Assembly: GCF_028640845.1 (NCBI RefSeq)
Contig: NC_080540.1
Location: 154,201,920-154,265,919, forward strand
Direction of reading: 5' to 3'
From: Ahaetulla prasina
Taxonomy: Eukaryota; Chordata; Lepidosauria; Squamata; Colubridae
DNA: 64,000 nucleotides
In this document: positions 23,233-35,625 of the stretch, one piece after another
Position numbering within the stretch: position 1 is the first letter of the stretch
Layout of the letters: every line of letters begins with the position of its first letter
Translations under genes and position numbers: made by a program
The notes under the pieces: model-generated
Database searches by the model: none
Told to the model about the DNA's origin: nothing
The model's input: only the letters and a program-made list of their open reading frames with translations

Positions 23233-25682
23233 TATACCAACTTCTGACTTTAACACATAAATAATCCAGACCCCAAGGATATGGGATATATGTAAAATAA
23301 AAGCTGCATTAGATTATCTTTTTGTCAGGAGACTCACATAAATAATACAAATTCACAACTTTTCATTTACAAGATCACTTTCACAAAATGATGAATTCTT
23401 TTTCTCAGACATGCTCTCAGACAGTCTCTGATATGCATCTACTGACTCTGTCTCACCCATAAAAGATACAGGAACCAAACAACAGGACAAGGAAAGTCAA
23501 GAATATAGTGCTCAAAGACAAGGGAAGAGTGTCTAGAAAGTAAGCAATTACTTCTAATTCAATATCCATGGTTACACAGGTTAGCTTCAACCAACAATGT
23601 TGTTGTCCCCTGACTGTTCTGAAACAAGGTTTTCTATTTGAAGATCCAATCTTCTGGATGTCCTAATCAGATATGCTGTCAATTCTAAACATTATCTCAA
23701 GGCATTTTCCCTTGAAACATACCACTTCTTGCCTTTCCATCCTCTAGTTTGAATACCCTCGGGCTGATTCCACCTTAAATTAGTACTGTCCCTGAAGGCT
23801 GGGTGACTGTGCTGATGTATCATCATCTACTGAGGCCATACATTTCACAACGGTGGAACTCAGCCCTGACTTTACTTCCATGTTGGGCCCTGGGTCTGCT
23901 TTTTCTAGGAGCCTAACAGCATTTCTCAGGCTCTTCATCCAGCTTCTCTTTCTTTCTCCTGTCTAAGCAATGATCTGTCTCCCAAGCTTAATACCAGACT
24001 ATTCTGCTAGAGATTTATATAGACTTATAAGAAAACTATCGCTATAAACATTGCTTTCATCTATACATTTTTCACTGATGACTGTTTTTTTATGGCAGTT
24101 TGAAATACTGGTGAAAAATATAGGAACTTTAAGGAGTTCTTTCAAATATGGAGTTGACACCAGTATTTAAAAAGAAAACATCCTGCCAAGAAAGAATCAA
24201 ACCTGGAAAGCCTGTAATTTAGCTGAAATTCTGGGAAAAAACCCCTAATGACTGGGGTTAGGTTTGGCACAACGCCATTACATTTATTCAATTTTACTGG
24301 CATCCAACTTACATTAAATCTAGGTCAGAGACAAATCATGCAGTCCTTTGAAGAAGTAAAGAAAAGTTAATTCTAACTAGAGAACACGCCAGAGAGCAGT
24401 AATTTGGTTTTATATTATTAAGAGAAGTTTATATGCTTATTGTTTTGATTATATGCTGCTTAGGATGTTGAGTTTATGTTGTCAGCTGCTTAAAACTTGA
24501 ATGACTGAAGTAGCATTATATATAAATAAATGCCATGAGATTAATTCAGGTCTGCATCTATATAAGTTCATTATAGCCTTCCTCAACCTTCTGACCTCCA
24601 AATGCTTTTAAACAGGAATTGCCACAATTTTCCACATTTGGTATAGCAGCTAGGAATTACTAGAATTGTAAGCAATACTTCCTTCATATATCAGACTGAG
24701 GGAGCTGCTCCACATATCTTTAGCCAACAGCTATACAATGACTATCCAACTTTTCATACTTAGGTGTTGCTTTTAATAACATATTAATTATGCAACTTTT
24801 TAAATGTGTTCATCTTCTCTCCTTCTTCCATGTTTATTACTCTTTTGGGGGGTGAGGTTCTGTCTTTCAATTTGTTTCATGATTCCACCTTTTCTCTGAC
24901 CTTTGCTGATCATTTGTGTTCTTCCCAACTTCTAGAACTGTCTTTCAGCAAGGAGCTAGGTTTATACATAAAACTTTTAAATTAAGCATCTTATATGTAC
25001 TCTAGATTCCATAATGAAACATGGTATCTCAGAGTAGTCTCAGAGCCTCTTTTAAACTTGTTCCAACATCACAATTCTTTCAAAATCAAATGCCAGCCAG
25101 TTCTACTGGTAATCACAAATTAGTGCACACAAGCACAGACACGTAATTTCCAACTTGGCAAATATCTTCCTATATTTCAATGTGTGCAAGATAACATATC
25201 AAGAGGTCTGGGCATATACATTTTTGAAAGCATGCCAAAAAAACAAATCAAAGCCATAATCCAAAATAGACTACTTCCTCAAATTATAAGAACAGTGTTT
25301 TCTACAAATATAACACATTTTTCTAAATCATTATCCCTATTAATAATTCTGCATCGTAATTCTATAAAAATTTCCTGACAAGTCCTAGCTGATCCATCAA
25401 AAACCAGTTTTTATAAATATCCAAATATCACCTTGCAAATTCTCTGTAACTAAAGGAAACAATAGCTTGCTTAAAGTTATAAATTGCAATCACCTTCAAC
25501 TTTTCTTTTTAAATATTTGCTACCCAAATACTCACATAATAATATGTTCTGAGTAAGAATCACAGGCACTTTTTATCTCACCTAGAATTTAATTTTGTTG
25601 AAATATTGATCAACAAATCATGCAAGAAGTTAAAAGGACTCAATTTAGCTATTTGCTGAATGAAGTTTCAAATATGTACTAA
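23233..25682. other. Interval with nothing recognised
   Basis: Unique-looking AT-rich DNA with no identifiable exon, LINE motif or TIR. Confidence 0.35.
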
Positions 25683-26057
25683 ATAATCATTGGCTTACAA
25701 CGCCATTCGTTTAGTGACCATTCAGTTACAACGGCACTGAAAAAAGTGACTGTTTTTCATACCTACAACCGTTGTGGCATCCCCGTGGTCACGTGATTAA
25801 AATTTGGATGCTTGACAATTGGCACATATTTATGACTGATGCAGCGTCCTATGGTCATGTGATCAGCTTTTGCAACTTTTAACGAGCAAAGTTAATGGGG
25901 AAGTCAGATTTACCTAACAACCATGTTACTAATTTAACAATTGCAGTGATTCACTTAACAACTGTTGCAAGAAAGTTCATAAAATGAGGTAAAACTGTCT
26001 TGCTTAGCAACAGAAATTTTGGACTTAATTTTGGTCGTAAGTCGAGGACTACCTGTA
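25683..26057 (+). mobile_element. TIR element, 390-bp family
   Basis: Internal blocks GTTTAGTGACCATTC, CCCGTGGTCACGTGAT and ATGGGGAAGTCAGATTTACC; right end AAGTCGAGGACTACCTGTAT. Confidence 0.8.
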
Positions 26058-26171
26058 TTTATGATTCCACTGATGAGCATTATATTAAATGAATCTCTCT
26101 AATTAGATAAATGTGGCAGAGAACTGAGCTTCAACAGAACTATTTGTATTTAATAAGTGAATCAATGGGTG

Positions 26172-26603
26172 TACAGGGGTAGTTTTTGACTTATGACTAC
26201 AATTGGGCTGAGCTTCTATTGCTAAGCAATGAGTGAATCACCCTTGATTTTGTGTTTTTTTTGTCACAGTTGTTAAGTGAATTACTATAGCTGTTAAGTG
26301 AATCATGCAGTTGTTAAGCAAATCTAGCTTTCCCCAGTTATATGCTTGTCGGGAGCCTGAGAAGGTCACAAATTGTGATCGTGTGACTCCAGAATGCTGC
26401 AATCATTATAAGTACATGCCAGTCCCCAAATGACTGAATTTTGATATGATCGTGGCTTCCCCATTGCCTTTGCTTGTCAAAAATTGTAAAAGGTGGTCGC
26501 ACAACCCCAAAACACTTTGACGGTTGCAAGTGCAACTTTGTTCAGCACAATTGTAACTTCAAACAGCCAATAAAACAGTCATAAATCAAAAACTATCTAC
26601 ACA
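26172..26603 (-). mobile_element. TIR element, 390-bp family, minus orientation
   Basis: It begins TACAGGGGTAGTTTTTGACT, contains GTTGTTAAGCAAATCTAGCT and GCTTGTCGGGAGCCTGAGAA, and ends AAAAACTATCTACA. A second, inverted-order segment of the body (26436-26480) suggests internal rearrangement. Confidence 0.65.
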
Positions 26604-28300
26604 TAATTTTTAGGTGTAGCTGATTTCAATCAGTTAAATTACATTAAGGATAATGCTTGTGAGTTCCATGAATACCACTGCAGCCATAGGTTGGGTCTCG
26701 GACCAATCTTTTCCAATGTGTAGCTGCCACATGTGTGAACAAGAGTGCACATCATCTAGCATCAGCCATTATCATTTTTACCCATTGGAGCCCAGAAAAG
26801 AGGAGAAAATACTAAATTGTATTGTAAAGGTAGCCCTCTTAATGGGCAAGACTTAATTCCATCCCAGGGAACCAAATCTCTATTATAGTTTAAACTTCTT
26901 TATACAGCATGAATTTGTTTCTCCCATGTGTATCCAATGAAGTCTTATCAAATAAAGTGAACACAGATATTTAAGAAGAGATAAGGAGCTTTGCTTTTCC
27001 ATGTTTCATACAGAATAACTTTCTATGCAACACTGTCACTAATTATGAGCTGTGCTCTATGATTTGGTAAGGATGGATGGATGATTTAGTATCACGGTTT
27101 GGTTATTCCTTCTCAGCTGGGATCATTAATTATAATTTAATTTGGAGGGTTGTTGTTTCTAATCTTCTTACCATAAGGGATATTACCACTTCTCAGGTGG
27201 ATTAAACTTGAACACCATGAATAATGAACTATTTTTATTACAGGGTAACAGAACTTTGCAAACTGAATGGACCGCCCCCCCTGCCTTTATCCTAAAGAGA
27301 ACCAGAGGGAATCCAATCTGAGAGATTTTTTTCCAACTTCGTTCCTGCTTTGGACTGAGATTTATCCGATTGTTGTCTTGGCTGTATCTCTTCCTCTTCG
27401 TCCTCAAGTTTATTCTCTCAGCTCATTAAGATATATAAACCAGGCCCCTGCTGGACTGGAGTGGTTCACAGGCCCTGTTAAAGCTTTTACAATAGCTCTG
27501 GATACAACTCCTCAAAATATTCTATTTAACTATAATAATAAACTATTATTAAGAAAGTCAGGGTCATTTTGCATTATGTTCTATTACCTGATAAAAATAG
27601 AAGCAATAATCTGTTTCATACAACATTTAATTAGAACATATGCAATTAATTGCAAAAAACTCCTTTAGCGAGGTTTTGCCTGAAAAGACACTATGCACAA
27701 CGTACACAATTTCAAGGACAATGGTATTTTAAATTAATATATGCAGGGATTTTCAAACATGAATACATTAATAAAATTATGAAAATGCATAAAATGTATT
27801 TTATCCATTGATGCTTTAGAATTCAACTGAATCTCAATCCTATTTTGAAAGTTTACAGCTCCCTTAACTATCAGCAAATCTGCTAAACAATTGTCTTGGA
27901 TCTATGATGTATATATCCTATTCTACGAACCCAGTATTAATGATTAATTAATGTAAGTTTAAAAAAAGCCAACGTAGCATTGTAGGTGCTAGACTAGGCA
28001 TAGGTTCTAGTCTTCTTTCTCGTGTGTAAATCAGGCAGATAGTTTTGCCCCAGCTTCTCTCAGCCCTAGACTGAGAAACTGAAATATATCTATCCGCTAT
28101 CCCAAATTGGATCAGACAGTGGATTACAGTTCAGTTTCCTTTTTTATAATGCATCATTTTCATTAACATTCATAGCAGTCCAGTCTTTATCTCAAGAAAG
28201 TTCACCTGTTGCTTTTCAAAGTATAATTTTTCAAATATACAGTGCCAATGAAAAACATACAGCTACATATTCTCTGTACTATGTCAAATATTTAGTTTTT

Positions 28301-28347
<47 letters not shown>

Positions 28348-29711
28348 CAATTTGTTCCTAATTAAATTAAATCTCACCTAAACAAACAATATCTTTCAGG
28401 AATTAAACAACTCACCTTTCCATAAAACATTTAATTATAAAAACACTTGAGACCATTAATAATGGGGACCTACACATATAAATATGATTTGTGCAGCTCA
28501 TATTACATGGTTGAATAATCCATGTATTTGGATAACATGGCTTACTCCTGCACCCAATCATAAAACCACATAGATTTGTGACTTGGATTTGGAGAAGAAA
28601 ATACAAAACAAACCAAAGCTTCTCTCTTAAGCTTGTTTCAGCTGGAATAAATTCCTACTTCTGTTCATGAACAAGATCTCTACAAGTTAGATGGACAGCC
28701 AGAAAAAAAATGTTGTAATAAAATAAGAGATCGAATCACCTATTATGTAGTCATACCATGAATAGGGAAGATGACCCTAGAAATCAGCAGGTGAACCAGG
28801 TGGCTGTCCTACTCCCTTCATAAAAATATATTACATTGACTTCTACATAAATAAAACAAAATACAATTTGGGAAAGCAAACAGCATATTCTTCCTCAATT
28901 AATATCCATTGCTTCAAATGTTTGAACAGAATGCACCTTTCTATACAGGTTACATCTTTAAAATGGCAACTATTTGCTTTAGTAAAAATAGAAAGCCTCC
29001 CCTAAATCCAAATAATATTAAAAACATGAAGGCAACCTCTTGGTGGAATCCCGAAATTTAAAAAACAAAACAACAGAAAAAACAGGGAGGGACCAAAAAA
29101 AGGAGCCATAAAATTTACATCTATATTTACATTGTCACCACAATTGTGGCTATGTGCATTTTTAAAAGTTCATCTAAATATAAGAACCCATAGTTACGTA
29201 GATTGTACGAGAAAAAATACAGACTTAGATCACTGCTCTCTGAGAAATTGAAGAATTATACCAAAGAAAGACACAAGTCCAGAAATGACACTCAATAACT
29301 GTTTAATGGGTGGAATTACAATTATGAAATTAAAATATCAATATCCATTTTAATAGCTTTTATCTATCGGTCTTGAAGTGAAAAAGTCACACAAAAGAAA
29401 GCTCTCTGGCCTAGCTATCTGGGGAATTTTTGGAGGTAAATGAAACTTTCTAAATTCATAGAATATTTAAAAACTCCCATTTCCATAGTTCCCCATAGAA
29501 TTGTAACTGGATATAGATAAGAAAATTAGCAATACTTCTCATTATCTGGAGAAGGAATTTCCAAGAAATAATATAGTTTTAACAAGCCCTGACTCAAGAA
29601 TGTTTTTCAGTTATTTGTAAGAATATCAACAACTGTAAATAAGGCAAAGTTGCACAACTTAGATTGATTTTCAAAGCAAGGCAATTACATCTTAAAAGAG
29701 CTAAAAAATAA
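26604..29711. other. Interval with nothing recognised
   Basis: AT-rich. It includes the CA microsatellite at 28304 and, at about 27980-28100, a stretch that may be a badly decayed tRNA-type SINE. A 133-codon frame at 27267-27668 has no motif. Confidence 0.35.
28304..28345. repeat. (CA)n microsatellite
   Basis: About 21 units of AC without interruption. Confidence 0.95.
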
Positions 29712-30106
29712 TACAGGTAGTCCTCAACTTACAACCACAATTGAGCCCAAAATTTGTCATTAAGTGCAAAATTTGTTAAGTGAGTTTGCTCCATTGTATG
29801 ACTTTTCTCCCCACAGTTAAATGAATCACTGCAGTTCTTAAATTAGGAACCCGGTTGTTAAGTGAATCTGGTTTCCCCATTGACTTTGCTTGTCACAAGG
29901 TCAACAAAGAGGATCCCGTGACTCCGGGACACTGCAACTGTCATAAATGTGAGTCAGTTGTCAAGCATCCAAAATGTAAATCATCTAAATCGTGGGGATG
30001 CTGCAATGGTCAAAAGTGTGAAAAATGGTCATAAGTCCATTTTTTCGGTGCCGTTGTAACTTTGAACAGTCACTAAATGAACTGTTGTAAGTCAAGGACT
30101 ACCTAT
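29712..30106 (-). mobile_element. TIR element, 390-bp family, near full length
   Basis: The best-preserved copy for termini: TACAGGTAGTCCTCAACTTA at one end and TAAGTCAAGGACTACCTATA at the other, inverted over about 20 bases. TA at both outer ends is compatible with a Tc1/mariner-type target duplication. Confidence 0.8.
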
Positions 30107-30248
30107 ACCTTTAAAAAAATAAGAGAGAAAAGAATTGGTGCAGAAAAACAAAGGAAGGGCCCCAGAAGCATGCGAAAGAAGATAAACCACACAGTGAAAG
30201 TCCCTCTACTTTTCCTCTCACCTGGACTACATTTTCTTTCCCATATAT

Positions 30249-30548
30249 CCGTGATGGCGAACCTGTGGCATGCGTGCCAAATGTGGCAGGTAGAGCCGTC
30301 TCTGTTGGCACGCGCACCATCGCCAGCTGCACTCCAGGTTCCGTCACACGCATGCGTGCCTACCAGCTGCTCTCTTCCGGTTTCCATCTCACGCATGCGC
30401 TTCGGCCAGCTGGTCTTCGCACGAAGAGCAGCTGGCTGCTGCACACATGTGCACTGGCCAGCAGCTCTCTTCTGGGTTCCAGTGCTCCGGTGCACACACA
30501 TGCGCTTCCAGTTTCAGCACTTGGTGCCGAAAAGGTTAACCGTTACTG
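30249..30548. mobile_element. Non-autonomous hAT element
   Basis: The ends CCGTGATGGCGAACC and GGTTAACCGTTACTG are an imperfect inverted pair. The 8-bp duplication, CCATATAT at 30241-30248 and CCCTATAT at 30549-30556, differs at one base. The interior is CpG-bearing and GC-rich. Related to 22325. Confidence 0.75.
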
Positions 30549-30861
30549 CCCTATATCAAAGAACATCAGAAACTTGGGTTGTTGTTTTTTCCTCATGTCT
30601 TTTTTCTTACTTCCAGGCCAAGTTCCAGTAATGGTCGCCATATAATTTCTTCAAGGTCATCTATCTGGTCCTCTATGCTAAGTAAAGCTACAATCCAGGC
30701 ACTGGTAAACAGGAGGTGGTAGAGGATCTCCATTTTTACTGGTTGGTTGGTTGATTGATTCAATTTCTATCACTACCTATCTCAGCAAATGACTCTGGAC
30801 GGCTCACAATTATGACAATTGAGCAAGACTACCCTGACGATGTAGTAGAGCGGCAACCAAA

Positions 30862-31131
30862 TGAAGCTGTGGGCCGTGATAGCTCAGGCTGGTAAGAAGC
30901 CTGTTATTAGAACACAGCAGCCTGCAATTACCGCAGGTTCAAGCCCGGCCCAAGGTTGACTCAGCCTTCCATCCTTTATAAGGTAGGTAAAATGAGGACC
31001 CAGATTGTTGGGGGGGCAATAAGTTGACTTTGTAAATATACAAATAGAATGAGACTATTGCCTTATACACTGTAAGCCGCCCTGAGTCTTCGGAGAAGGG
31101 CGGGATATAAATGTAAATTAAAAAAAAAAAA
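30862..31131 (+). repeat. tRNA-derived SINE with L2-like tail
   Basis: The A-box region is TAGCTCAGGCTGGTAAG, the B box is CAGGTTCAAGCCCGGC, and the body contains TTCCATCCTTTATAAGGTAG. The tail hairpin CCGCCCTGAGTCTTCGGAGA with GGGCGG matches the L2 tails in this window, followed by a poly(A). The shared tail indicates mobilisation by the L2-type LINE. Confidence 0.85.
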
Positions 31132-31329
31132 AGCTGGCTGCATGTGGTGATGTGGCCAAGATTGGCAGCAGAATCAGAAGACTGGTGGCTGACTGCCTGT
31201 GAAGCGCACCTCCACAAGAAAGAGTAGAGTTGGGCAATCAGAAGGGAGTCAATGCAAATGGGCACTGAATGGAGAGGGCAATAAGAGCAATCCAGCAAGG
31301 AAGTGTTCCTACTAAGAAAGGCACTAAAT

Positions 31330-31834
31330 CAGCGGTTCTCAACCTGTGGGTCAGGACCCCGTTGGGGGTCGAATGACGATTTGCCAGGGGTCGCCTAAGA
31401 CCATCGGAAATATGGGAAGTATACTTGCGAGTCGAAGAATCGCGCTCCAATGGTTGACTCCACAAGCCAGCTGCAGGCTATTCAAATCGCTAGCCGAATT
31501 TGGCTTCAGGCGCGATGAATTAAAAAAGAGTGAAATCTTTGCTCTGATGTCTCCCTCTCAAGCCAGCTGCAATCACTCCTAATCGCTAGCCTAATCTGGC
31601 TTCAGGCGCGATAAACTTAATGGGGAGGAGTCTCCGCTTTAATGCCTCCGTCCTCAAGGTAATCGCAAGCAGTTCAGATCGCTAGCCAATACGGCTTCAG
31701 GCGCGATAAATTCAAAACGAAAATAATTTTACGGTTGGGGTCGCCACATCATGGGGAATTGTATTAAAGGGGTCGCCACATCGTGGGGAATTGTATTAAA
31801 GGAGTCGCAGCACTATAAAGGTTGAGAACCACTG
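31330..31834 (+). mobile_element. SPIN-type hAT element, non-autonomous
   Basis: The ends CAGCGGTTCTCAACCTGTGG and AAGGTTGAGAACCACTG, and the internal GGTCGCCTAAGACCATCGGA and TTGGGGTCGCCACATCATGG, fit the SPIN family as I know it. Flanking 8-mers CACTAAAT (31322-31329) and AACTAAAT (31835-31842) are the target duplication with one difference. The middle carries three diverged repeats of a unit with TCGCTAGCC and GGCTTCAGGCGCGAT. SPIN elements are documented as horizontally transferred among tetrapods, including squamates. Confidence 0.85.
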
Positions 31835-32059
31835 AACTAAATGGACAGGAACAAGCAGTTGGGCAGTAGGTGAACTGAACTCTTAATACTTGGAACTAGT
31901 GGCTCAGGGAAAGGTTATCTGAGCTGCAGTCCCAATACCAGAATGGACAAACTGTCAAGTTAATTTCAAAGAGCAGCCTGATACGATCACGTGACTTCTG
32001 GGAGGGAGCAGCCACTGGAACTTCAAATTTGAATTATATCTTTTTTGGAGGGGGAGGGG

Positions 32060-32116
32060 TGTCCATTGTAACTTGGTCATTAAGTGATCAATTCATAAGT
32101 GAAGGACTACCTGTAC
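32060..32116 (-). repeat. Fragment of the 390-bp TIR family
   Basis: The end GTGAAGGACTACCTGTAC is preceded by GGTCATTAAGTGATC. Only the terminal 55 bases or so remain. Confidence 0.55.
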
Positions 32117-32254
32117 GGTGACTAATGAATTCAAACAATTACATTCCGGCAACAAAATCCATTCAGTTCACATATCTTGTGACACAGTCTAAATTAACTA
32201 GTAAGTCCCCAAGAAAGACCTACAGGTCACAACAGAAGATATCAGATTATAGAT

Positions 32255-32772
32255 CAGGGGTAGTCAACCTTTTTATACCTACCGCCCACTTTTGTATCTC
32301 TATTAGTAGTAAACTTTTCTAACCGCCCACCGGTTCCACAGTAATGTGCTGTGTATCGTCTGCGCATGCTTCTCGCGCATCGTGGATTGCATTTGGGAGG
32401 GGGGCTCCGGCTACCAGCTCTGCTTGTCTGTTACAGCTGGGTGGTGTGGGGGGAGATGCGAGAGCTACTCTGGGACGAGGCTCTTTTGTTTGCGGTCGCA
32501 CTATAGTGCTATTTAGTTTCACTTACGTAACATGAACTAAACTTATGCACGGGCGATACAAATAGTATATTTTCAGAAATTTAAATTGTCACGGAGAATT
32601 TTATGAAAACCTAATGAAAATGTTTTTAAATAATGCTATGAATTTTTTTAAAAAAGTCAATTAAATTAAAAAAAAAAGGAAAGTGCTTCAGTATCGGACA
32701 AAACCCCTACCGCCCACCATGAAAGCAGGAATGCCTACTAGTGGGCGGTAGGGACCAGGTTGACTACCACTG
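32255..32772. mobile_element. Non-autonomous hAT element
   Basis: The termini are CAGGGGTAGTCAACC and GGTTGACTACCACTG. The exact 8-bp duplication TTATAGAT lies at 32247-32254 and 32773-32780. The subterminal CTACCGCCCAC and GTGGGCGGTAG are also inverted. It sits right at the edge of the TIR element that starts at 32775. Confidence 0.92.
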
Positions 32773-32774
32773 TT

Positions 32775-33163
32775 ATAGATAGTCGACTTATAGCAGTTTG
32801 TCTAGTGACTGTTCAAAGTTAGAACACCACTGAAACAAGTGACTTATGACCATTTTTCACACTTAGGATCGTTGCAGCATCCCCATGGTCATGTGATTTA
32901 CATATGGACGCTTGACAACTGGTTCATATTTATGACGGTTGCAGTGTCCCAGGATCACGTGGTCCCCTTTTGCGACCTTCTGACAAGCAAAGTCAATGGG
33001 GAAGCCAGGTTCACTTAACAACCGTGTTACTAACTGAACAACTGCAGTGAGTTACTTAACAAATGTGGCAAGAAAAGTTGTAAAAAGGGAAACTTAACAA
33101 ATTTCTCATTTAACAACGTAAATTTCGGGCTCAACTGTGGTCCTACGTTGAGGATTACCTGTA
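32775..33163 (+). mobile_element. TIR element, 390-bp family
   Basis: Contains TAGTCGACTTATAGCAGT, CTGACAAGCAAAGTCAATGG and the end ACGTTGAGGATTACCTGTA. The first bases are shared with the hAT target duplication. Confidence 0.8.
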
Positions 33164-33470
33164 CTGTTAAGATGGAAGCAAAAATTGAGAGGGCAGTTTC
33201 AGAAACTTATGACAATAAAAACACCAATGATCACTGGCAACTTGGGCCACTTAAAAAGCACACTATATTCTTATAAGATTTCAAGATCATAATCAAATAA
33301 TAACAGTTAAATAGACAAGGTTATTTCCAGAGAAAATAAGCTAAAGTAAAAGTCAGCTCTATGACTGCATATATTTTCATTATTAGCTACTGAAACAAAC
33401 AACAAGAACATCATATTATGTCTTTTTTATTCCCAGGATTTTGTGGTTGATCATTCTACAAAGAGTAGTG

Positions 33471-33816
33471 CAGGGGTGTCAAACTCAAGGACCGCGCCCC
33501 AGATGTGGCCTGCGGGGTGCTTAAATTGGCCCATGGGGCCAGCCTGGAAATAGCAAAGGACTGGCCCGCAGTGCCTCTGGCAGCCAAAATGGAGCATGGG
33601 TGGGCGCGTATGCCCCTCCCCACGCCCTGTTTTGGCCTGGGCAGCTTCCTGCATCACTCTGCCAGCCAAAATGGGACACAGGGGGACTGCGGGCATTTTG
33701 ACAGGCAGGGTGCTGCGGGAGGTGTCCATCCCTTCTGTTTACCCCCCCCCCCAGCCGGCCCACAGAAAACTACAGTGCTGATGTGGCCCTTGAAGAAATC
33801 CAGTTTGACACCCCTG
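33471..33816. mobile_element. Non-autonomous hAT-like element
   Basis: The ends CAGGGGTGTCAAACTC and GTTTGACACCCCTG are inverted repeats. The flanks GAGTAGTG and TAGTAGTT share six of eight bases as an eroded duplication. The interior is GC-rich. Related to the copy at 60509. Confidence 0.75.
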
Positions 33817-35544
33817 TAGTAGTTAAAGAGACCTTTGTTGTGAATTTTTAGTTTATCCTACCAGTTTAAGGTTAACCTTCCACATTTGTACAATCAGGAA
33901 GTAGTGTTACTGTTGTCTCATAGAGCACCTCTAATTTTAATCCAACATAACTCTATTGTGTTATGCAATTCAGCCTGACTGCATATTTACTTACGTGGGA
34001 CTTTTAAGTTTACTTTTCTATTATCTTCTCTACCATCATCCATATATTTGCTTCTTTTTAATTCTTTGCAGCTCCAGTAGCCATGCATGCTGTAGAAAAA
34101 TCTAGAGTGAGGAATTAGATTTCTATATTACACCCAGCATGACCAATTTACAGTGCTGACATAAGCATATTATGTACAAAAATGTCAAGAAAGTTGGCAG
34201 GAACTTTCACTTTTCATTTGATATTGTAATGGTTCGTGCAAATAAAGAATGGAAGCCTCATAACACTTCTGTGGAGTTCCATGACCTCCAGCTATTTTTA
34301 AAATAGGGGATGAAAAGGAGAGTGCATAATTACTATACAAAATAAAGTAGTCAAGGTATTTGATCTAATAAAGATAAAGCTATCTGGTCTTGCCCCTTGA
34401 GCTGAAAATTGCACTTTAAAAAGAACATCTTATACTCAAAAGAACACCAAGGCAGAAAAAAAATTATTTGTCCACTAATGCTGTTTTTTCTTTGGCTGAA
34501 AAAGATCAGCTACATTAACACAGATATGTTAATACCCTATATTAAATGCAACACATTTAGAAAGCCTAATACAAAGCAGAAATTATCACATAGTTAACAG
34601 CAAAAGAACTTAGTAAAAGACTGCCTAATGAGAAGCAAGTTGCTCTTAGAAAAATTAGTATAGAATTTCAAAGCAAACTTATTTTCATAAACTTAGGGAT
34701 TTTTCACACTTATTTTTGTAACTCCAAATTACCAACTGAGAACAAAATGAGATGGTTACTTATGTGTAGCTGTAAGTGGACATATGTAATGCATAGGTTT
34801 GGTAACTTCGCTTATAGAAATGTATGCAGGAGCTCCACCTCCACACATACCTTGCTGCTAAACACATTTCCTGTGAAGCCCCTTCAGTTCCTCTGACTGA
34901 CACACAAAACCTGAAGGAACATTAAGCTGGAGATACAAAAACATAGAAGGAACATTATACATGTGTTTTGGATGCATTTGTTTCTTACTGGTGAGATACT
35001 ATTCATGTGATGAAAGTTTGGAACTTGTCTATTTATTTAAAGTCAGGTACATCAACCCTGGATGATCGCAAATAATTCTGTATATCAGATTCTAAATGCT
35101 GACTCAACAAAATCTGTCAGTTCTCAGTCTTTGAACTGGATTTATGCCAATGAAGAGGCAAAAACTGCATAATGTGATTCTGTGTGGTCCAAGTTTAACT
35201 AATTATTTAAAACTTGACTTGCAATCTGTTTGCAGTTAATATTTAAAGTAATTAAACTTGTAAATTGCTATTACTTGATATTATAGAAAAGTACTGGGTT
35301 ACTTTTATGATGAGGGGGTATTAATAAGGAGACTTATTAAGTCTTTTAAGGACTTAATAATTATTAGTTTTCTAACTGTGTGACACTTGAGTAATTAACT
35401 GTATTGTTTAAGCATTCGGATAAAAATATTGTCTTCCAAAAAAATTAAAAAGTGAAGGAACATTTAAGTTGTCTGACCCCAAACTCATTATGAAGGCAAG
35501 TTGTACGAATTTATAGACTATGACCAGAGAAACTACAGGTAGTC
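33817..35544. other. Interval with nothing recognised
   Basis: AT-rich, with no coding or repeat signal that I can name. Confidence 0.35.
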
Positions 35545-35625
35545 CAGTGGTGAGTTTCTAATTTTTTTACTACCGGTTTTTTGGGTGTGGCTTGGTGGGC
35601 ATGGCAGGGGAAGGATACTGTAAAA
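35545..35625. repeat. hAT-like element fragment
   Basis: CAGTGGTGAGTTTCTAATTT, then ACTACCGGTTTTTTGGGTGT and GGCTTGGTGGGCATGG, parallels the end of the element at 51371 (complement) and the start of 58852. No second end was found. Confidence 0.5.

Noticed and set aside
30103..30645. Overlapping frames of 126-184 codons near 30100-30640
   Set aside because: They span two transposable elements and their flanks, and carry no domain signature.
30862..30960. Pol III A and B boxes that could be a tRNA gene
   Set aside because: The copy has a SINE body, LINE-like tail and poly(A), and does not fold as a full tRNA cloverleaf.
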